Shown here: positions 15,082-23,755 of the stretch, piece by piece
Layout of the letters: every line of letters starts with the position of its first letter
How positions within the stretch are numbered: position 1 is the first letter of the stretch
Source: CAVDWX01 sp963612735
GTDB taxonomy: Bacteria; Bacillota_I; Bacilli_A; RFN20; CAG-826
NCBI GenBank assembly: GCA_963612735.1
Contig: CAVDWX010000048.1
Coordinates: forward strand, 1 to 24,330
Reading direction: 5' to 3'
DNA: 24,330 nucleotides
Notes under the pieces: model-generated
What the model saw: only the letters and a program-made list of their open reading frames with translations
What the model was told of the DNA's origin: nothing
Database searches by the model: none
Program-made: the position numbers and the translations under genes

Positions 15082-17670
15082 ATGACTAATTTTAAAAAAG
15101 TTTTGTACGCTGCTTTAATTACTCTTCCATTTTTATTTGCTTCTTGTAATGGGAGCTCTTCTTCTTCGCTATCATCTCCATTACCAAGCGATGATTTAAA
15201 AAAGATTAGCGAGACTAAAATTATCACTTATGAAGGGCCTAAAACGTTAACAAGCAGTTCATTATGTTCTGTTAAAGTTAATGAACAAGAATTATTTGTT
15301 TATGAAACTAAAGTTAATCCAACTCGTATTTTTACTTGGGAAGATAAGACGATTAAAAATGCCCTTTGTTATTTTGATTTTGAAGGCGAAGTTAAAATTA
15401 CTATAACTGTTAAAGAAACGGTTAAAACCGCTAAGGTGTCTCCTCTTTCATACAATATTGTTCCTACTCTCTCAGGTAACACCATTTCATTTAATATCAA
15501 TCAGCCAAATAATTATGTTATTGAATATAATGATGATTACAACACTTCTATTCATCTATTCGCTAATCCTTTAGAAGAAAATCCTCTAGACGAAAATAAT
15601 CTTCCAGATAACACCATTTATATCAAACCTGGTATGTATGATGCTGGCGCTATTCCTTTAAGCGAAGGCGCAACTTTATATATCGCTGGTGGAGCATATG
15701 TTTACGGTAATATTCGCAGTGAATTATTAAATAATATTACCATTCGTGGAAGAGGTATTATTTCTGGAGAAATTTATACCCGTGTATCTCAAGGTGATGT
15801 CACAGTGCCTATTGAAATTAGAAGAGGCAAAAACATTAAAATAGAAGATATTATCATTTTAGATCCGGCTGGTTGGGCCACCACATTCTATGGTTGTGAT
15901 GGATTAGAAATAAATAATATTAAGATCATAAGTGCACGTCCTAATGGCGATGGTTTATCTATTCAAGGTTGTCGTAATGTGACTGTTAAAGGTGGATTTG
16001 TTCGCACTTGGGATGATTCTTTAGTTGTTAAAAATAACGACGATATGTCGAGTGAAAACATCACATTTGACGGAGTTAATATCTGGACTGATTTAGCTCA
16101 AAGCATGGAAATAGGCTTTGAAACGCATGGAGCTTACATTAAAGATGTATCCTTTAAAAATATTACAGTATTTCATAGCATGCATAAGGCAACGATGAGC
16201 ATTCATAATGCTGATATTGCTAATATTTCAAATATACGTTATGAAAATATTACTTTAGAAGATGGACAAAATTTAGGTGATAACCGAGTTGATGGTGAAG
16301 ATGATTATTTCATTGATATTTCCATCGAATATTCTAGTGAGTGGAGCGAGTCTCCTAATTTAGGTAGTGTCAGCGATGTCAGCTTCAATAATATCAATGT
16401 TTTAAAAGCTGAATCATCTATTATTTCTCGCGTTAAAGGCGATACTGGCTCAAAAGCCATAGTTAGTAATGTTACTTTTTCTAACATGACATATTGTGGG
16501 AAAAATGTTTCTAATGGCGATGATTTCTTCCTTTTAGTGGGTGATAATGCCACTAATGTCAAGGTGAATAAAGGGGAAGGCACTGGCGCGAGTGCATATA
16601 AAGCCTATGATTTAAGTGAATTAGATAAAACTAAAGTTAATATCGTTAATAAAGAATGCATTGAACAAAAAACAATTCTTGTTCCTGATTTTGCTAAAAT
16701 GAATGGTGATCTTTCATTTTTAGGAACACCTTTAGAAATTGAAGAAGGAGAAATCAGTGTCACGCATGGCAAAGGGAAAACTGCTTCTAGTCCTATTGAT
16801 GATGGCAGTGGCTCATTCGACACTAATGAATATCCAGCTTCCAATTTATTAAAAGATAATGATGATAAATTTGTTTCTAAACCATTTGTTGGCGAAGATA
16901 ATGAATGCATTGTTATTACAATTCCGTTTAATAAAGAACTCTATGTTGGCACTCTTCGTTTAATCGGAGATAAGTCGAATGATTCTTCTTATAAATATGA
17001 TATTGAAGTGCGATATTTAAAAAAGAATTCTTCCGGAGTTTACGCTAAATATACGACTGCGGTAACCTCTTCTACTTACACCTTTACTCCAACCAAGGGT
17101 AATGCGATTGATATCAATTTTTCTTCAACAACAATTATGGGAATTCAACTTAAATTCTATCCTAACAAAAATGATTTATTTAACCTAGGGCATGTCGAAT
17201 TTTCTAAATTACAATTATTTGCACCTTCTCTTTCTTACAATAAGCCAATCGTTGATTCAACTGAACATTATGATGTATATACCGCTAGTAAGATAACGGA
17301 CGGTAATCCTGATGGAACGAGCTATTATGAATCAAACGCTTTGCCTGCTTATTTAGTCATTGATTTAAAAGATGTCTATACCATTAAAAATATATCTCTT
17401 CACCTTCCTAGCGCTTTAACTTGGGATAAAAGGACACAAGACATTGAGCTATTAGGAAGTGATAGCAATAATGAATACGATGCAAAAAACACTACTTTTA
17501 CAAGCTTTTTCAAAAAACCTTGTGTTTTTGATCCGCTTTCAGGAAATAAAGTTCTCATCGATGTTGATAACATTCAAATGAGATATTTAAAGATTGTCAT
17601 TACCACAAATGACATTGCCGGAAATTACAAAGCACAGCTTTCTGAAGTCTATGTGTTTGGTAATAAATAA
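15082..17670 (+). CDS. Beta-helix glycosidase-like lipoprotein with discoidin-like carbohydrate-binding domains
   Basis: This 862-residue lipoprotein (lipobox FASC, Cys22, then a Ser-rich linker) has a N-terminal beta-sandwich (about 45-160, with IHLFANPLEENP typical of bacterial GH28-like enzymes). A right-handed beta-helix follows (175-510) with motifs RPNGDG (286-291), TWDDSLVVKN (309-318) and SMEIGFETHG (341-350), aligned with those of the preceding gene. The C-terminal third (about 555-862) holds two galactose-binding-like modules. The last is a clear F5/8 type C/CBM32 domain: ASKITDGNPDG, YLVIDLKDVYTIKNISLHLP, ending YLKIVITTNDIAGNYKAQLSEVYVFG. It is separated from the first paralogue by 104 bp and has ribosome binding site AAAGGTGA. 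It probably works outside the cell on a galacturonan or another galacturonate/galactose-containing glycan; substrate unknown. Confidence 0.83.
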   Translation: MTNFKKVLYAALITLPFLFASCNGSSSSSLSSPLPSDDLKKISETKIITYEGPKTLTSSSLCSVKVNEQELFVYETKVNPTRIFTWEDKTIKNALCYFDFEGEVKITITVKETVKTAKVSPLSYNIVPTLSGNTISFNINQPNNYVIEYNDDYNTSIHLFANPLEENPLDENNLPDNTIYIKPGMYDAGAIPLSEGATLYIAGGAYVYGNIRSELLNNITIRGRGIISGEIYTRVSQGDVTVPIEIRRGKNIKIEDIIILDPAGWATTFYGCDGLEINNIKIISARPNGDGLSIQGCRNVTVKGGFVRTWDDSLVVKNNDDMSSENITFDGVNIWTDLAQSMEIGFETHGAYIKDVSFKNITVFHSMHKATMSIHNADIANISNIRYENITLEDGQNLGDNRVDGEDDYFIDISIEYSSEWSESPNLGSVSDVSFNNINVLKAESSIISRVKGDTGSKAIVSNVTFSNMTYCGKNVSNGDDFFLLVGDNATNVKVNKGEGTGASAYKAYDLSELDKTKVNIVNKECIEQKTILVPDFAKMNGDLSFLGTPLEIEEGEISVTHGKGKTASSPIDDGSGSFDTNEYPASNLLKDNDDKFVSKPFVGEDNECIVITIPFNKELYVGTLRLIGDKSNDSSYKYDIEVRYLKKNSSGVYAKYTTAVTSSTYTFTPTKGNAIDINFSSTTIMGIQLKFYPNKNDLFNLGHVEFSKLQLFAPSLSYNKPIVDSTEHYDVYTASKITDGNPDGTSYYESNALPAYLVIDLKDVYTIKNISLHLPSALTWDKRTQDIELLGSDSNNEYDAKNTTFTSFFKKPCVFDPLSGNKVLIDVDNIQMRYLKIVITTNDIAGNYKAQLSEVYVFGNK

Positions 17671-17702
17671 GACTTTAACATTAAAAGAATGGAGGAATTA
17701 AA

Positions 17703-20700
17703 ATGAAAAATAAGAATCTCTTATTAATGTTAAGTGCCTTGGCATTATGCGGTGGAGTTGTTTCAGGAACTGCTAAAGTTTCTATTGATGGCCACACTCT
17801 TAATCCGGGTATTAAAAGACTTTGGGATTATAATGCGAAAGAAGATGTCGACATTGATAATCTCGATGTTTTAAAAGATGAAAAACGTCTTTTATCAGGA
17901 GGCGCTAGTGATTTAGGCTATTCCTATATCGATGTTGATTCATCATTAGCGGTAAACGCTGATAATCCAATTTACAAATACTCCAGCGAAGTTCAAAAAG
18001 GAAATCTAATTTTAAAACTTGAAGTAAATTTTGATGAAAGCGTTGATCTTTCTAAAATATTTATGAAAGTTTGGAGTAATAATGATTCGCTTGGAGATTC
18101 TCCTCTTGTCAAATTAAATAAGACAATTAATGTTGATGAAGATGAGAATAGTTCAATTCAAAAGGGTGAATGGACGACACTTACTATTTCATTTTCTCAA
18201 ACTTTTGCGGAAATGAAATATCAAAATGGTGATGTCGATGTTGCTAGCAATTTATGCGGCTTATTCTTAATTTCTGAAGAAGGCAATGCCGGTCATATCA
18301 AAATTAGAAAAATATCCTTATTATCAGGAGAAAACGAAACTATTATCGATGATTTCCATCGCGATAATGGCAACCCCGCGAATTGTTGGTGGTCTGGCAC
18401 GCAAGGAACATTTGTTAAACGTTATATTACAGTTAAAGATGGTGGCTCATATACCTATAAAGCTGGTGCTTTAATTGATAAGAAAAATCTTGTTTTAAAC
18501 GCTAAAGGTGATTTAAGCGGTATGTCTCTTGCTTTAGTTAAAGCTGATGGAACTATTGGAGATTACATCGCTGCTAGCTTATTAAAAGATCAAAATAATG
18601 AAGCTATTTCAACAACTTATGATGAATATAAAGGCGTTTCTATTAATTTAGCCAATAGTGGACTAGAGGGCGAATTTGCGGGATTTAGTGTTAAATCAAC
18701 AACCGAATTAATGATTAATAAAGTATACGCTAGCGATTGTTCCACTCGCGCTCCTGAAAGATTAAGACATGAATTAGATTTGGATAATGCTATTTTCTTT
18801 AATGATTTTAACGTCAAATATGAAGAGGGTAAATATCCCACTAATTATGATGCTAGTACAACTGAAACTCCTGAAGTTTTAAAAGAACACGGCATTGAAA
18901 GAACGGTTAACTGGGGTGAAACAACCGGCATTAAATTTGACGGCAGTTCATTAGTACTTGATAAGACCGATAAATTAGGTAACTTCTTTATGGCCACAAC
19001 TAGCACCATTACCGAAAAGGATTATTTAGTTATTTCTCTTAAGGTAGAAGAAAGTGCTTCATTAGAAAAATTACGTTTCACTGTTGGCGGTAGCACAGTT
19101 TGGTTAAAAGATGCGAAAGCGGAATTTGGCATTGCTACAACATCAAGCATAAATAGTAAAGATCCTTATTATGATGCGACAAGTGGATATCAATGGTTTG
19201 TGATTAATCTTGAAGAAAGTGGCGTTGATACTAGCAAATTAAATAGCGAATTTACCATTTTCTATGACCATAGTGTTGGCAAAATCTTAATTGATGAAAT
19301 ATTCTACGCTGATGCTGCTGAAGCCGATTATAATGAACCAGTTCCAACTGGAGCGGAAGGAAATGTTGGGGAAGCTGGATATTTCTACGGTGGATATATT
19401 CCTGCCGGAACTCGATTCTATACCTTTACATTGACCGCTGAAAAAGATGGCTTAACTCTTGAAGATTATAATTTAGAGCAAGCCGGTGTTGGCTCTAAAT
19501 ATGTTGTTAATAAAGAATTAATTTTAGAAGATGGATCATCTCTTGAAGCTAAAACATTTAAGAAAGATGAAACATTAAAAGTGACTATCGATTTATTAAA
19601 ATCTGGTTTTGATACTTCTATTTCTTCCCATTATCATATGCACTTTAAAGCTGGACAAACCTTCAAGGTCAGTGCTTTAGCCACCATCAGTGTCTATAAT
19701 CCTTGGATTGAATTATTAGCTGAAGACAAAACTGTTACTTTCTCAAGTGGCTATACATATGGCTTTGGATTAGATCTTCCTCATTATGAAGCTGATCGAT
19801 TAGGAGTTACTATTGAAGCTGATAAGGATTATGCAAATGGTTTATTCTCAGTTCGTTTTGAGATTGGTGGAAAATTAGTTTGGATTAAAGACGCTAAAAC
19901 TCCAAGTGGTGAATCAGTTAGCTTAGATTTAAAGAAAGGTTCAAATTATATTGAACTCGATTTAGTGGCTGCTGGATTTACTAGTTCAGACATTTATAAC
20001 GCTGACGCACTCCATGTTCATACCGGAGACGTGGCTGTTACAGAAGAAACTACCTTAAAATTCACCAGCATTAAATTTATTAGAACTGGAACATATGGTG
20101 AACTCAATATGTCTGGTTTAGAAGAACCAGATTATGAAGCACCAAAAGGTGAAATTAAAGTTGAAAAAGAAAATTATTACGCTGGCGATAGTGTGAAATT
20201 TAGTGTTACCGCGAGTGATAATAAAACTGAAACTAAAGATTTAAACATTGAAACTAAAGTCGTTTTAGGCTCTGGAACTTCATTAGAAGAAATCGAAGTT
20301 AAAGATAATACCTTCATTGCTAAAAAAGCTGGAACTTATACCATTACTGTTGTTATTAGTGATAAGGCTGGCAATCAAGTGACTTTGACTAAACAAGTCG
20401 TCGTTAAAGAATTAACTGCTCCAACTGGTTCAATTTCTGTTGATAAAGCATCTTATGTTGCTGGAGATACTGTTAAGGTTAGCATTACCGCGAGTGATGA
20501 ACTTACTCCTAGTGATAAATTAGTAGTTGTCACTAAAGTTATGTTTGGTGATAAAGAAGTTGCTTTAACTAATGGTGAATTTGTCGCTAGTGAAGCTGGA
20601 ACTTATGTCATTACTTCGACAATTACTAACGAAGCTGGTTTATCGACCACGTTAACTAAGAGCATTGAAGTCACCAAGAAAAAGAAAGGTGGTTGTGGCG

Positions 20701-20792
20701 GATCAATATTAGCCACCAGTGGTATTATTGCTCTATTATCCGGCTTAGGCGTTAGTGTTCTTCTTGTTAAAAAGAAAAAAGAAGATAAATAA
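17703..20792 (+). CDS. Large membrane-anchored surface protein with glycan-binding-like modules and Ig-like repeats
   Basis: The 1029-residue protein has a signal peptide (LLLMLSALALCGGVVSG) and an extracellular region of about 960 residues. It contains several beta-sandwich modules that resemble carbohydrate-binding domains: related segments VGGSTVWLKDAK and IGGKLVWIKDAK recur, each after a strand like LVISLKVEESA. Two tandem Ig-like repeats of about 90 residues follow (YYAGDSVKFSVTASD and YVAGDTVKVSITASD mark them; AGTYTITVVISDKAG and AGTYVITSTITNEAG end them). The tail is KKKKGGCGG (992-1000), a 22-residue membrane span (1001-1022) and KKKKEDK. It lacks LPXTG. A strong GGAGG (17692-17696) precedes the start, 32 bp after the previous gene, and a strong terminator follows. 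It likely binds the polysaccharide at the cell surface for the neighbouring enzymes. No enzymatic motif was found. Confidence 0.8.
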   Translation: MKNKNLLLMLSALALCGGVVSGTAKVSIDGHTLNPGIKRLWDYNAKEDVDIDNLDVLKDEKRLLSGGASDLGYSYIDVDSSLAVNADNPIYKYSSEVQKGNLILKLEVNFDESVDLSKIFMKVWSNNDSLGDSPLVKLNKTINVDEDENSSIQKGEWTTLTISFSQTFAEMKYQNGDVDVASNLCGLFLISEEGNAGHIKIRKISLLSGENETIIDDFHRDNGNPANCWWSGTQGTFVKRYITVKDGGSYTYKAGALIDKKNLVLNAKGDLSGMSLALVKADGTIGDYIAASLLKDQNNEAISTTYDEYKGVSINLANSGLEGEFAGFSVKSTTELMINKVYASDCSTRAPERLRHELDLDNAIFFNDFNVKYEEGKYPTNYDASTTETPEVLKEHGIERTVNWGETTGIKFDGSSLVLDKTDKLGNFFMATTSTITEKDYLVISLKVEESASLEKLRFTVGGSTVWLKDAKAEFGIATTSSINSKDPYYDATSGYQWFVINLEESGVDTSKLNSEFTIFYDHSVGKILIDEIFYADAAEADYNEPVPTGAEGNVGEAGYFYGGYIPAGTRFYTFTLTAEKDGLTLEDYNLEQAGVGSKYVVNKELILEDGSSLEAKTFKKDETLKVTIDLLKSGFDTSISSHYHMHFKAGQTFKVSALATISVYNPWIELLAEDKTVTFSSGYTYGFGLDLPHYEADRLGVTIEADKDYANGLFSVRFEIGGKLVWIKDAKTPSGESVSLDLKKGSNYIELDLVAAGFTSSDIYNADALHVHTGDVAVTEETTLKFTSIKFIRTGTYGELNMSGLEEPDYEAPKGEIKVEKENYYAGDSVKFSVTASDNKTETKDLNIETKVVLGSGTSLEEIEVKDNTFIAKKAGTYTITVVISDKAGNQVTLTKQVVVKELTAPTGSISVDKASYVAGDTVKVSITASDELTPSDKLVVVTKVMFGDKEVALTNGEFVASEAGTYVITSTITNEAGLSTTLTKSIEVTKKKKGGCGGSILATSGIIALLSGLGVSVLLVKKKKEDK

Positions 20793-20815
20793 GTTTGATT
20801 TATACAATACTAATT

Positions 20816-20850
20816 AAGGGAATGTACTAAGTACATTCTCTTTATTTTTA
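20816..20850 (+). terminator. Strong Rho-independent terminator of the carbohydrate cluster
   Basis: AAGGGAATGTAC (20816-20827) and GTACATTCTCTT (20831-20842) form a 12-bp stem with one G-U pair and a TAA loop, followed by a T-rich tail to 20850. It separates the surface-protein gene from the regulator gene. Confidence 0.88.
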
Positions 20851-20863
20851 TCGAACATTAAGT

Positions 20864-20869
20864 TAAAAT
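20864..20869 (+). promoter_or_regulatory. Possible -10 box giving a near-leaderless transcript
   Basis: TAAAAT (20864-20869) lies only 8 nt before the response-regulator start codon, and no Shine-Dalgarno sequence is present in between or just upstream. If used, transcription would begin at or near the start codon. The -35 region would fall in the terminator T tract and is not recognisable. Confidence 0.35.
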
Positions 20870-20877
20870 ATAAACGT

Positions 20878-22098
20878 ATGTATAAACTATTGATTATCGA
20901 TGATGAACCATTAGTGAGATATGGTTTAAAAAATACCATTGATTGGGCTAAATATAATGTTGAAATAATTTCTGAAGCCAAAAATGGAATCGAAGGCTTA
21001 GAAAAGATTGATAATTTAAATCCAGACATTGTTTTATGCGATGTGAAAATGCCACACATGAACGGGTTAGATATGATTAAAAAAGCTAGGGATTATGGCT
21101 TTGATGGTGAATTTATATTGTTATCGGGATTTGGTGAATTTGAATTTGCTCAAAAAGCGATTGATTATGATGTCATATCGTATTTACTTAAACCTGTCAG
21201 CAACGAAGAACTAGTGGATACTGTTTTAAAAGCTATTGAAAAATTAAAGCAAAAAAGAAATGTCAAAAATATGAATTCTTTCTTAGACAGTGGTAGTGAA
21301 GATTTAAAACGAAGAATTATTCGTACATTAGTTCGAAAAGATTATAACGATATCGAAGTCGTCAAAAAAGAAATTATACTTTTGAATATTGCAGGATATT
21401 GTTTTGTTGATGAAGGGTATTTTCTCATTGGTGTATTAGATGAATCCTATAAAGAAAACGCTGATGAATTATTTATTTTCGAAAATATCCTTGCCTCTTA
21501 TTTAAAAAAAGAAAATATTCCATTTCTTTCAGGCATATATCATGAAAAGATTTCCTTTGTTATCGATAAAATTGTGGAAGATAAATTAGATGATATTCTC
21601 TCTATTTGTTTTGATAAATTTAAAAAGGAATCCGACCTCACTATCTCTATTGGTATCAGTTCGTTATTCAATGATTATCATAAAATTGATTTAGCTTATG
21701 AAGAAGCCAAATCCGTTGCTAATAATGGACTTATGCGTTTTATCAATAGTGTTCAATATTTCAACAAAGTTTCGAAGAACTATTCCACTAATTTGCTAAG
21801 GGCGTTAGATATTATTCATAAAGAATACGCTTCTAATTTAGATATAAGTTACGTTTCTGAAAAATTAAATGTGTCAGAAAGTTATCTCATGCATTTATTT
21901 AAAAAAGAACTGGGTATTACCTTTAATAATGTTTTAACCGATACCAGATTAAGAGAAGCCAAAATATTATTAAAAGAAGGCATTTTAAGAATTAACGAGA
22001 TTGCTTATAAAGTCGGCTACAATGATGAAAAATATTTTACTTTAGTTTTTAAAAAGAAGAATGGTATCACTCCAAGTGAATATGCTAAAGCTAAATAG
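20878..22098 (+). CDS. AraC-type two-component response regulator (YesN-like)
   Basis: The 406-residue cytoplasmic regulator has an N-terminal receiver domain: acidic pair Asp8/Asp9, phosphoacceptor Asp55 in IVLCDVKMPHMNG, Ser83 in LLSGFGEF, and Lys105 in YLLKPVS. A middle domain of about 160 residues of the kind seen in YesN proteins follows, and then a C-terminal AraC/XylS DNA-binding domain with two helix-turn-helices (DISYVSEKLNVSESYLMHLFKK and INEIAYKVGYNDEKYFTLVFKK). YesN-like regulators control carbohydrate ABC importers and glycan-degrading enzymes in Bacillota, and its position directly after such a cluster fits. The start gives the canonical receiver N-terminus (KLLIIDDEP) but has no ribosome binding site. 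Its end overlaps the kinase gene by 17 nt, so the pair is co-translated. Confidence 0.92.
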   Translation: MYKLLIIDDEPLVRYGLKNTIDWAKYNVEIISEAKNGIEGLEKIDNLNPDIVLCDVKMPHMNGLDMIKKARDYGFDGEFILLSGFGEFEFAQKAIDYDVISYLLKPVSNEELVDTVLKAIEKLKQKRNVKNMNSFLDSGSEDLKRRIIRTLVRKDYNDIEVVKKEIILLNIAGYCFVDEGYFLIGVLDESYKENADELFIFENILASYLKKENIPFLSGIYHEKISFVIDKIVEDKLDDILSICFDKFKKESDLTISIGISSLFNDYHKIDLAYEEAKSVANNGLMRFINSVQYFNKVSKNYSTNLLRALDIIHKEYASNLDISYVSEKLNVSESYLMHLFKKELGITFNNVLTDTRLREAKILLKEGILRINEIAYKVGYNDEKYFTLVFKKKNGITPSEYAKAK

Positions 22099-23755
22099 GC
22101 TCTCACTAGTTAAAAAAATATCGATTATATTATCTATTTTTTTATTTTTTTCTTTAGCGAGTACTGTTTCCTTTTTTGAAGTTTATAAAAATGTTTATCT
22201 CACTCAAAAATTAACTAATACGGTTCAATTAGAAAACGAAATCAAAGATAAGAGTTTGCGCGATATTTTTTATAATATCGTCATATTGAAGGAACAAATT
22301 TATACAAGCGATAACCTTTCTAATTTTGATGAAAATAAAAAAGATAATACTATTTTTAAAGCGACAATTGATCATATTGGCTATAACAAAGATATCTATT
22401 TAAATTTTGCTTATTATTATGAGAATAATATTATTTTTTATGATGATATCAACTATTTAACATTTGGAGTTGACCTCATCAGCGAAAACGAATTAGATAA
22501 TGTTTTATATTTAGGAAGAACTTCCATTTATGATGATTATAACTATTCAGTAGTGGTTCGCATTAAAAATAACGAACGCATCTATTTATTTTTCTTAAAT
22601 AACAATTATCTTTCTAGTATTCTTTCTAATAGTCGAAAGTCATTATTCATATTAAGCAATGATCAAAATTATTGTTATATGAGCAATGATAATATTTATC
22701 TAGATAAAAATATTTATGATCTCGATAATATTAAACAAACTTCTAAAATTATCGATATTTTCAACCATAAATGGTTCTTAGTTTCGAGTCGACTAGATAA
22801 TATCTCTAATTTGAGCACGAACTTATATTTATTAACTTTTTTTGATTACAACTCTTTATTTAGTCAAATTAATTCTGTCGAAATCATTGCGACTTCTATT
22901 CTAAGCATTGTTTTATTGTTTTTTATCGTTGGGACGTTTGTTTTATATCGAAAAACTATCCTTCCCATCAACCATTTATCAAAAGAATTATCTTCACTAG
23001 ATGTCAACAATATATCTGTTAGTAAACTCAGCAAAAAAGAAAGCAAAAACGAAATTGATATTTTAGAAAATAGTTATCTTTCATTGATATCGCGTATTGA
23101 GGATCTTTTAGAAAATGAAAAGATAGATAACGAAAGAAGCCGTAAATTAGAACTCGATTCATTACAAATTCAAATTAACCCTCACTTTTTATATAACGCC
23201 TTAGACACTATCGCGTGGATGGCTAAAATAGAAAAAAATAAAGATATTGAACAATTCGTCATCTCTTTAGCGCATTTCTATCGCCTTTCTTTACATAAAG
23301 GTGAAAAATATATCAGCATTAAAGATGAGATTGATATTGCTAAATACTATCTTTATATCCAAATTAAAAGATTCCCTCAAATTTTTACATTTGATATCGA
23401 TTACGATGAAAATCTATCGCCTTATAAAACGCTTAAATTAATACTTCAACCATTCGTGGAAAATATTATTAAATATGCTTTTAATGACATTTCTTATCCT
23501 GGACTAATTAATATTAAGGCCATAAAAGAAGATGAATACGCTGTTTTCAGTATCAAAGATAACGGAGTTGGGTTTGATGTTAATAAATTAAACGAATTAA
23601 AAAATAATAATTCACGAAGTGGATATGGAATTAAAAATGTATTAGAGCGATTAAGCTTAGAATATAAAACTAATTATTATTTTCATATCGATTCTTCAAT
23701 TAATAAAGGAACTGTAATTACGATAAAAATCCCTTTAGATAAAAAAGATAATTAA
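22082..23755 (+). CDS. Sensor histidine kinase of the YesM/His_kinase (LytS-like) family
   Basis: The 557-residue inner-membrane kinase has a first membrane span (about 12-33), an extracellular sensor of about 230 residues, a second span (about 267-289), a short HAMP-like segment starting TILPINHLSKEL, and the His_kinase domain with the phospho-acceptor in QINPHFLYNALDTI (His368). An ATPase domain follows with the N-box PFVENIIKYAF and the glycine boxes DNGVGFD and GYGIKNV. It would phosphorylate the regulator encoded just upstream in response to an extracellular glycan signal. ATG 22082 is chosen over in-frame 22061 because it gives the conventional short basic N-terminus and a 17-nt overlap rather than 38 nt; a weak AAGTGA precedes it. 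The stop TAA (23753-23755) abuts the stop of the convergent gene with no gap. Confidence 0.9.
   Translation: MLKLNRLSLVKKISIILSIFLFFSLASTVSFFEVYKNVYLTQKLTNTVQLENEIKDKSLRDIFYNIVILKEQIYTSDNLSNFDENKKDNTIFKATIDHIGYNKDIYLNFAYYYENNIIFYDDINYLTFGVDLISENELDNVLYLGRTSIYDDYNYSVVVRIKNNERIYLFFLNNNYLSSILSNSRKSLFILSNDQNYCYMSNDNIYLDKNIYDLDNIKQTSKIIDIFNHKWFLVSSRLDNISNLSTNLYLLTFFDYNSLFSQINSVEIIATSILSIVLLFFIVGTFVLYRKTILPINHLSKELSSLDVNNISVSKLSKKESKNEIDILENSYLSLISRIEDLLENEKIDNERSRKLELDSLQIQINPHFLYNALDTIAWMAKIEKNKDIEQFVISLAHFYRLSLHKGEKYISIKDEIDIAKYYLYIQIKRFPQIFTFDIDYDENLSPYKTLKLILQPFVENIIKYAFNDISYPGLINIKAIKEDEYAVFSIKDNGVGFDVNKLNELKNNNSRSGYGIKNVLERLSLEYKTNYYFHIDSSINKGTVITIKIPLDKKDN

Noticed and set aside
16305..16910. 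Minus-strand frames of 92 and 101 codons in the second beta-helix gene
   Set aside because: They are opposite a continuous 862-codon gene and lack start signals or family resemblance.
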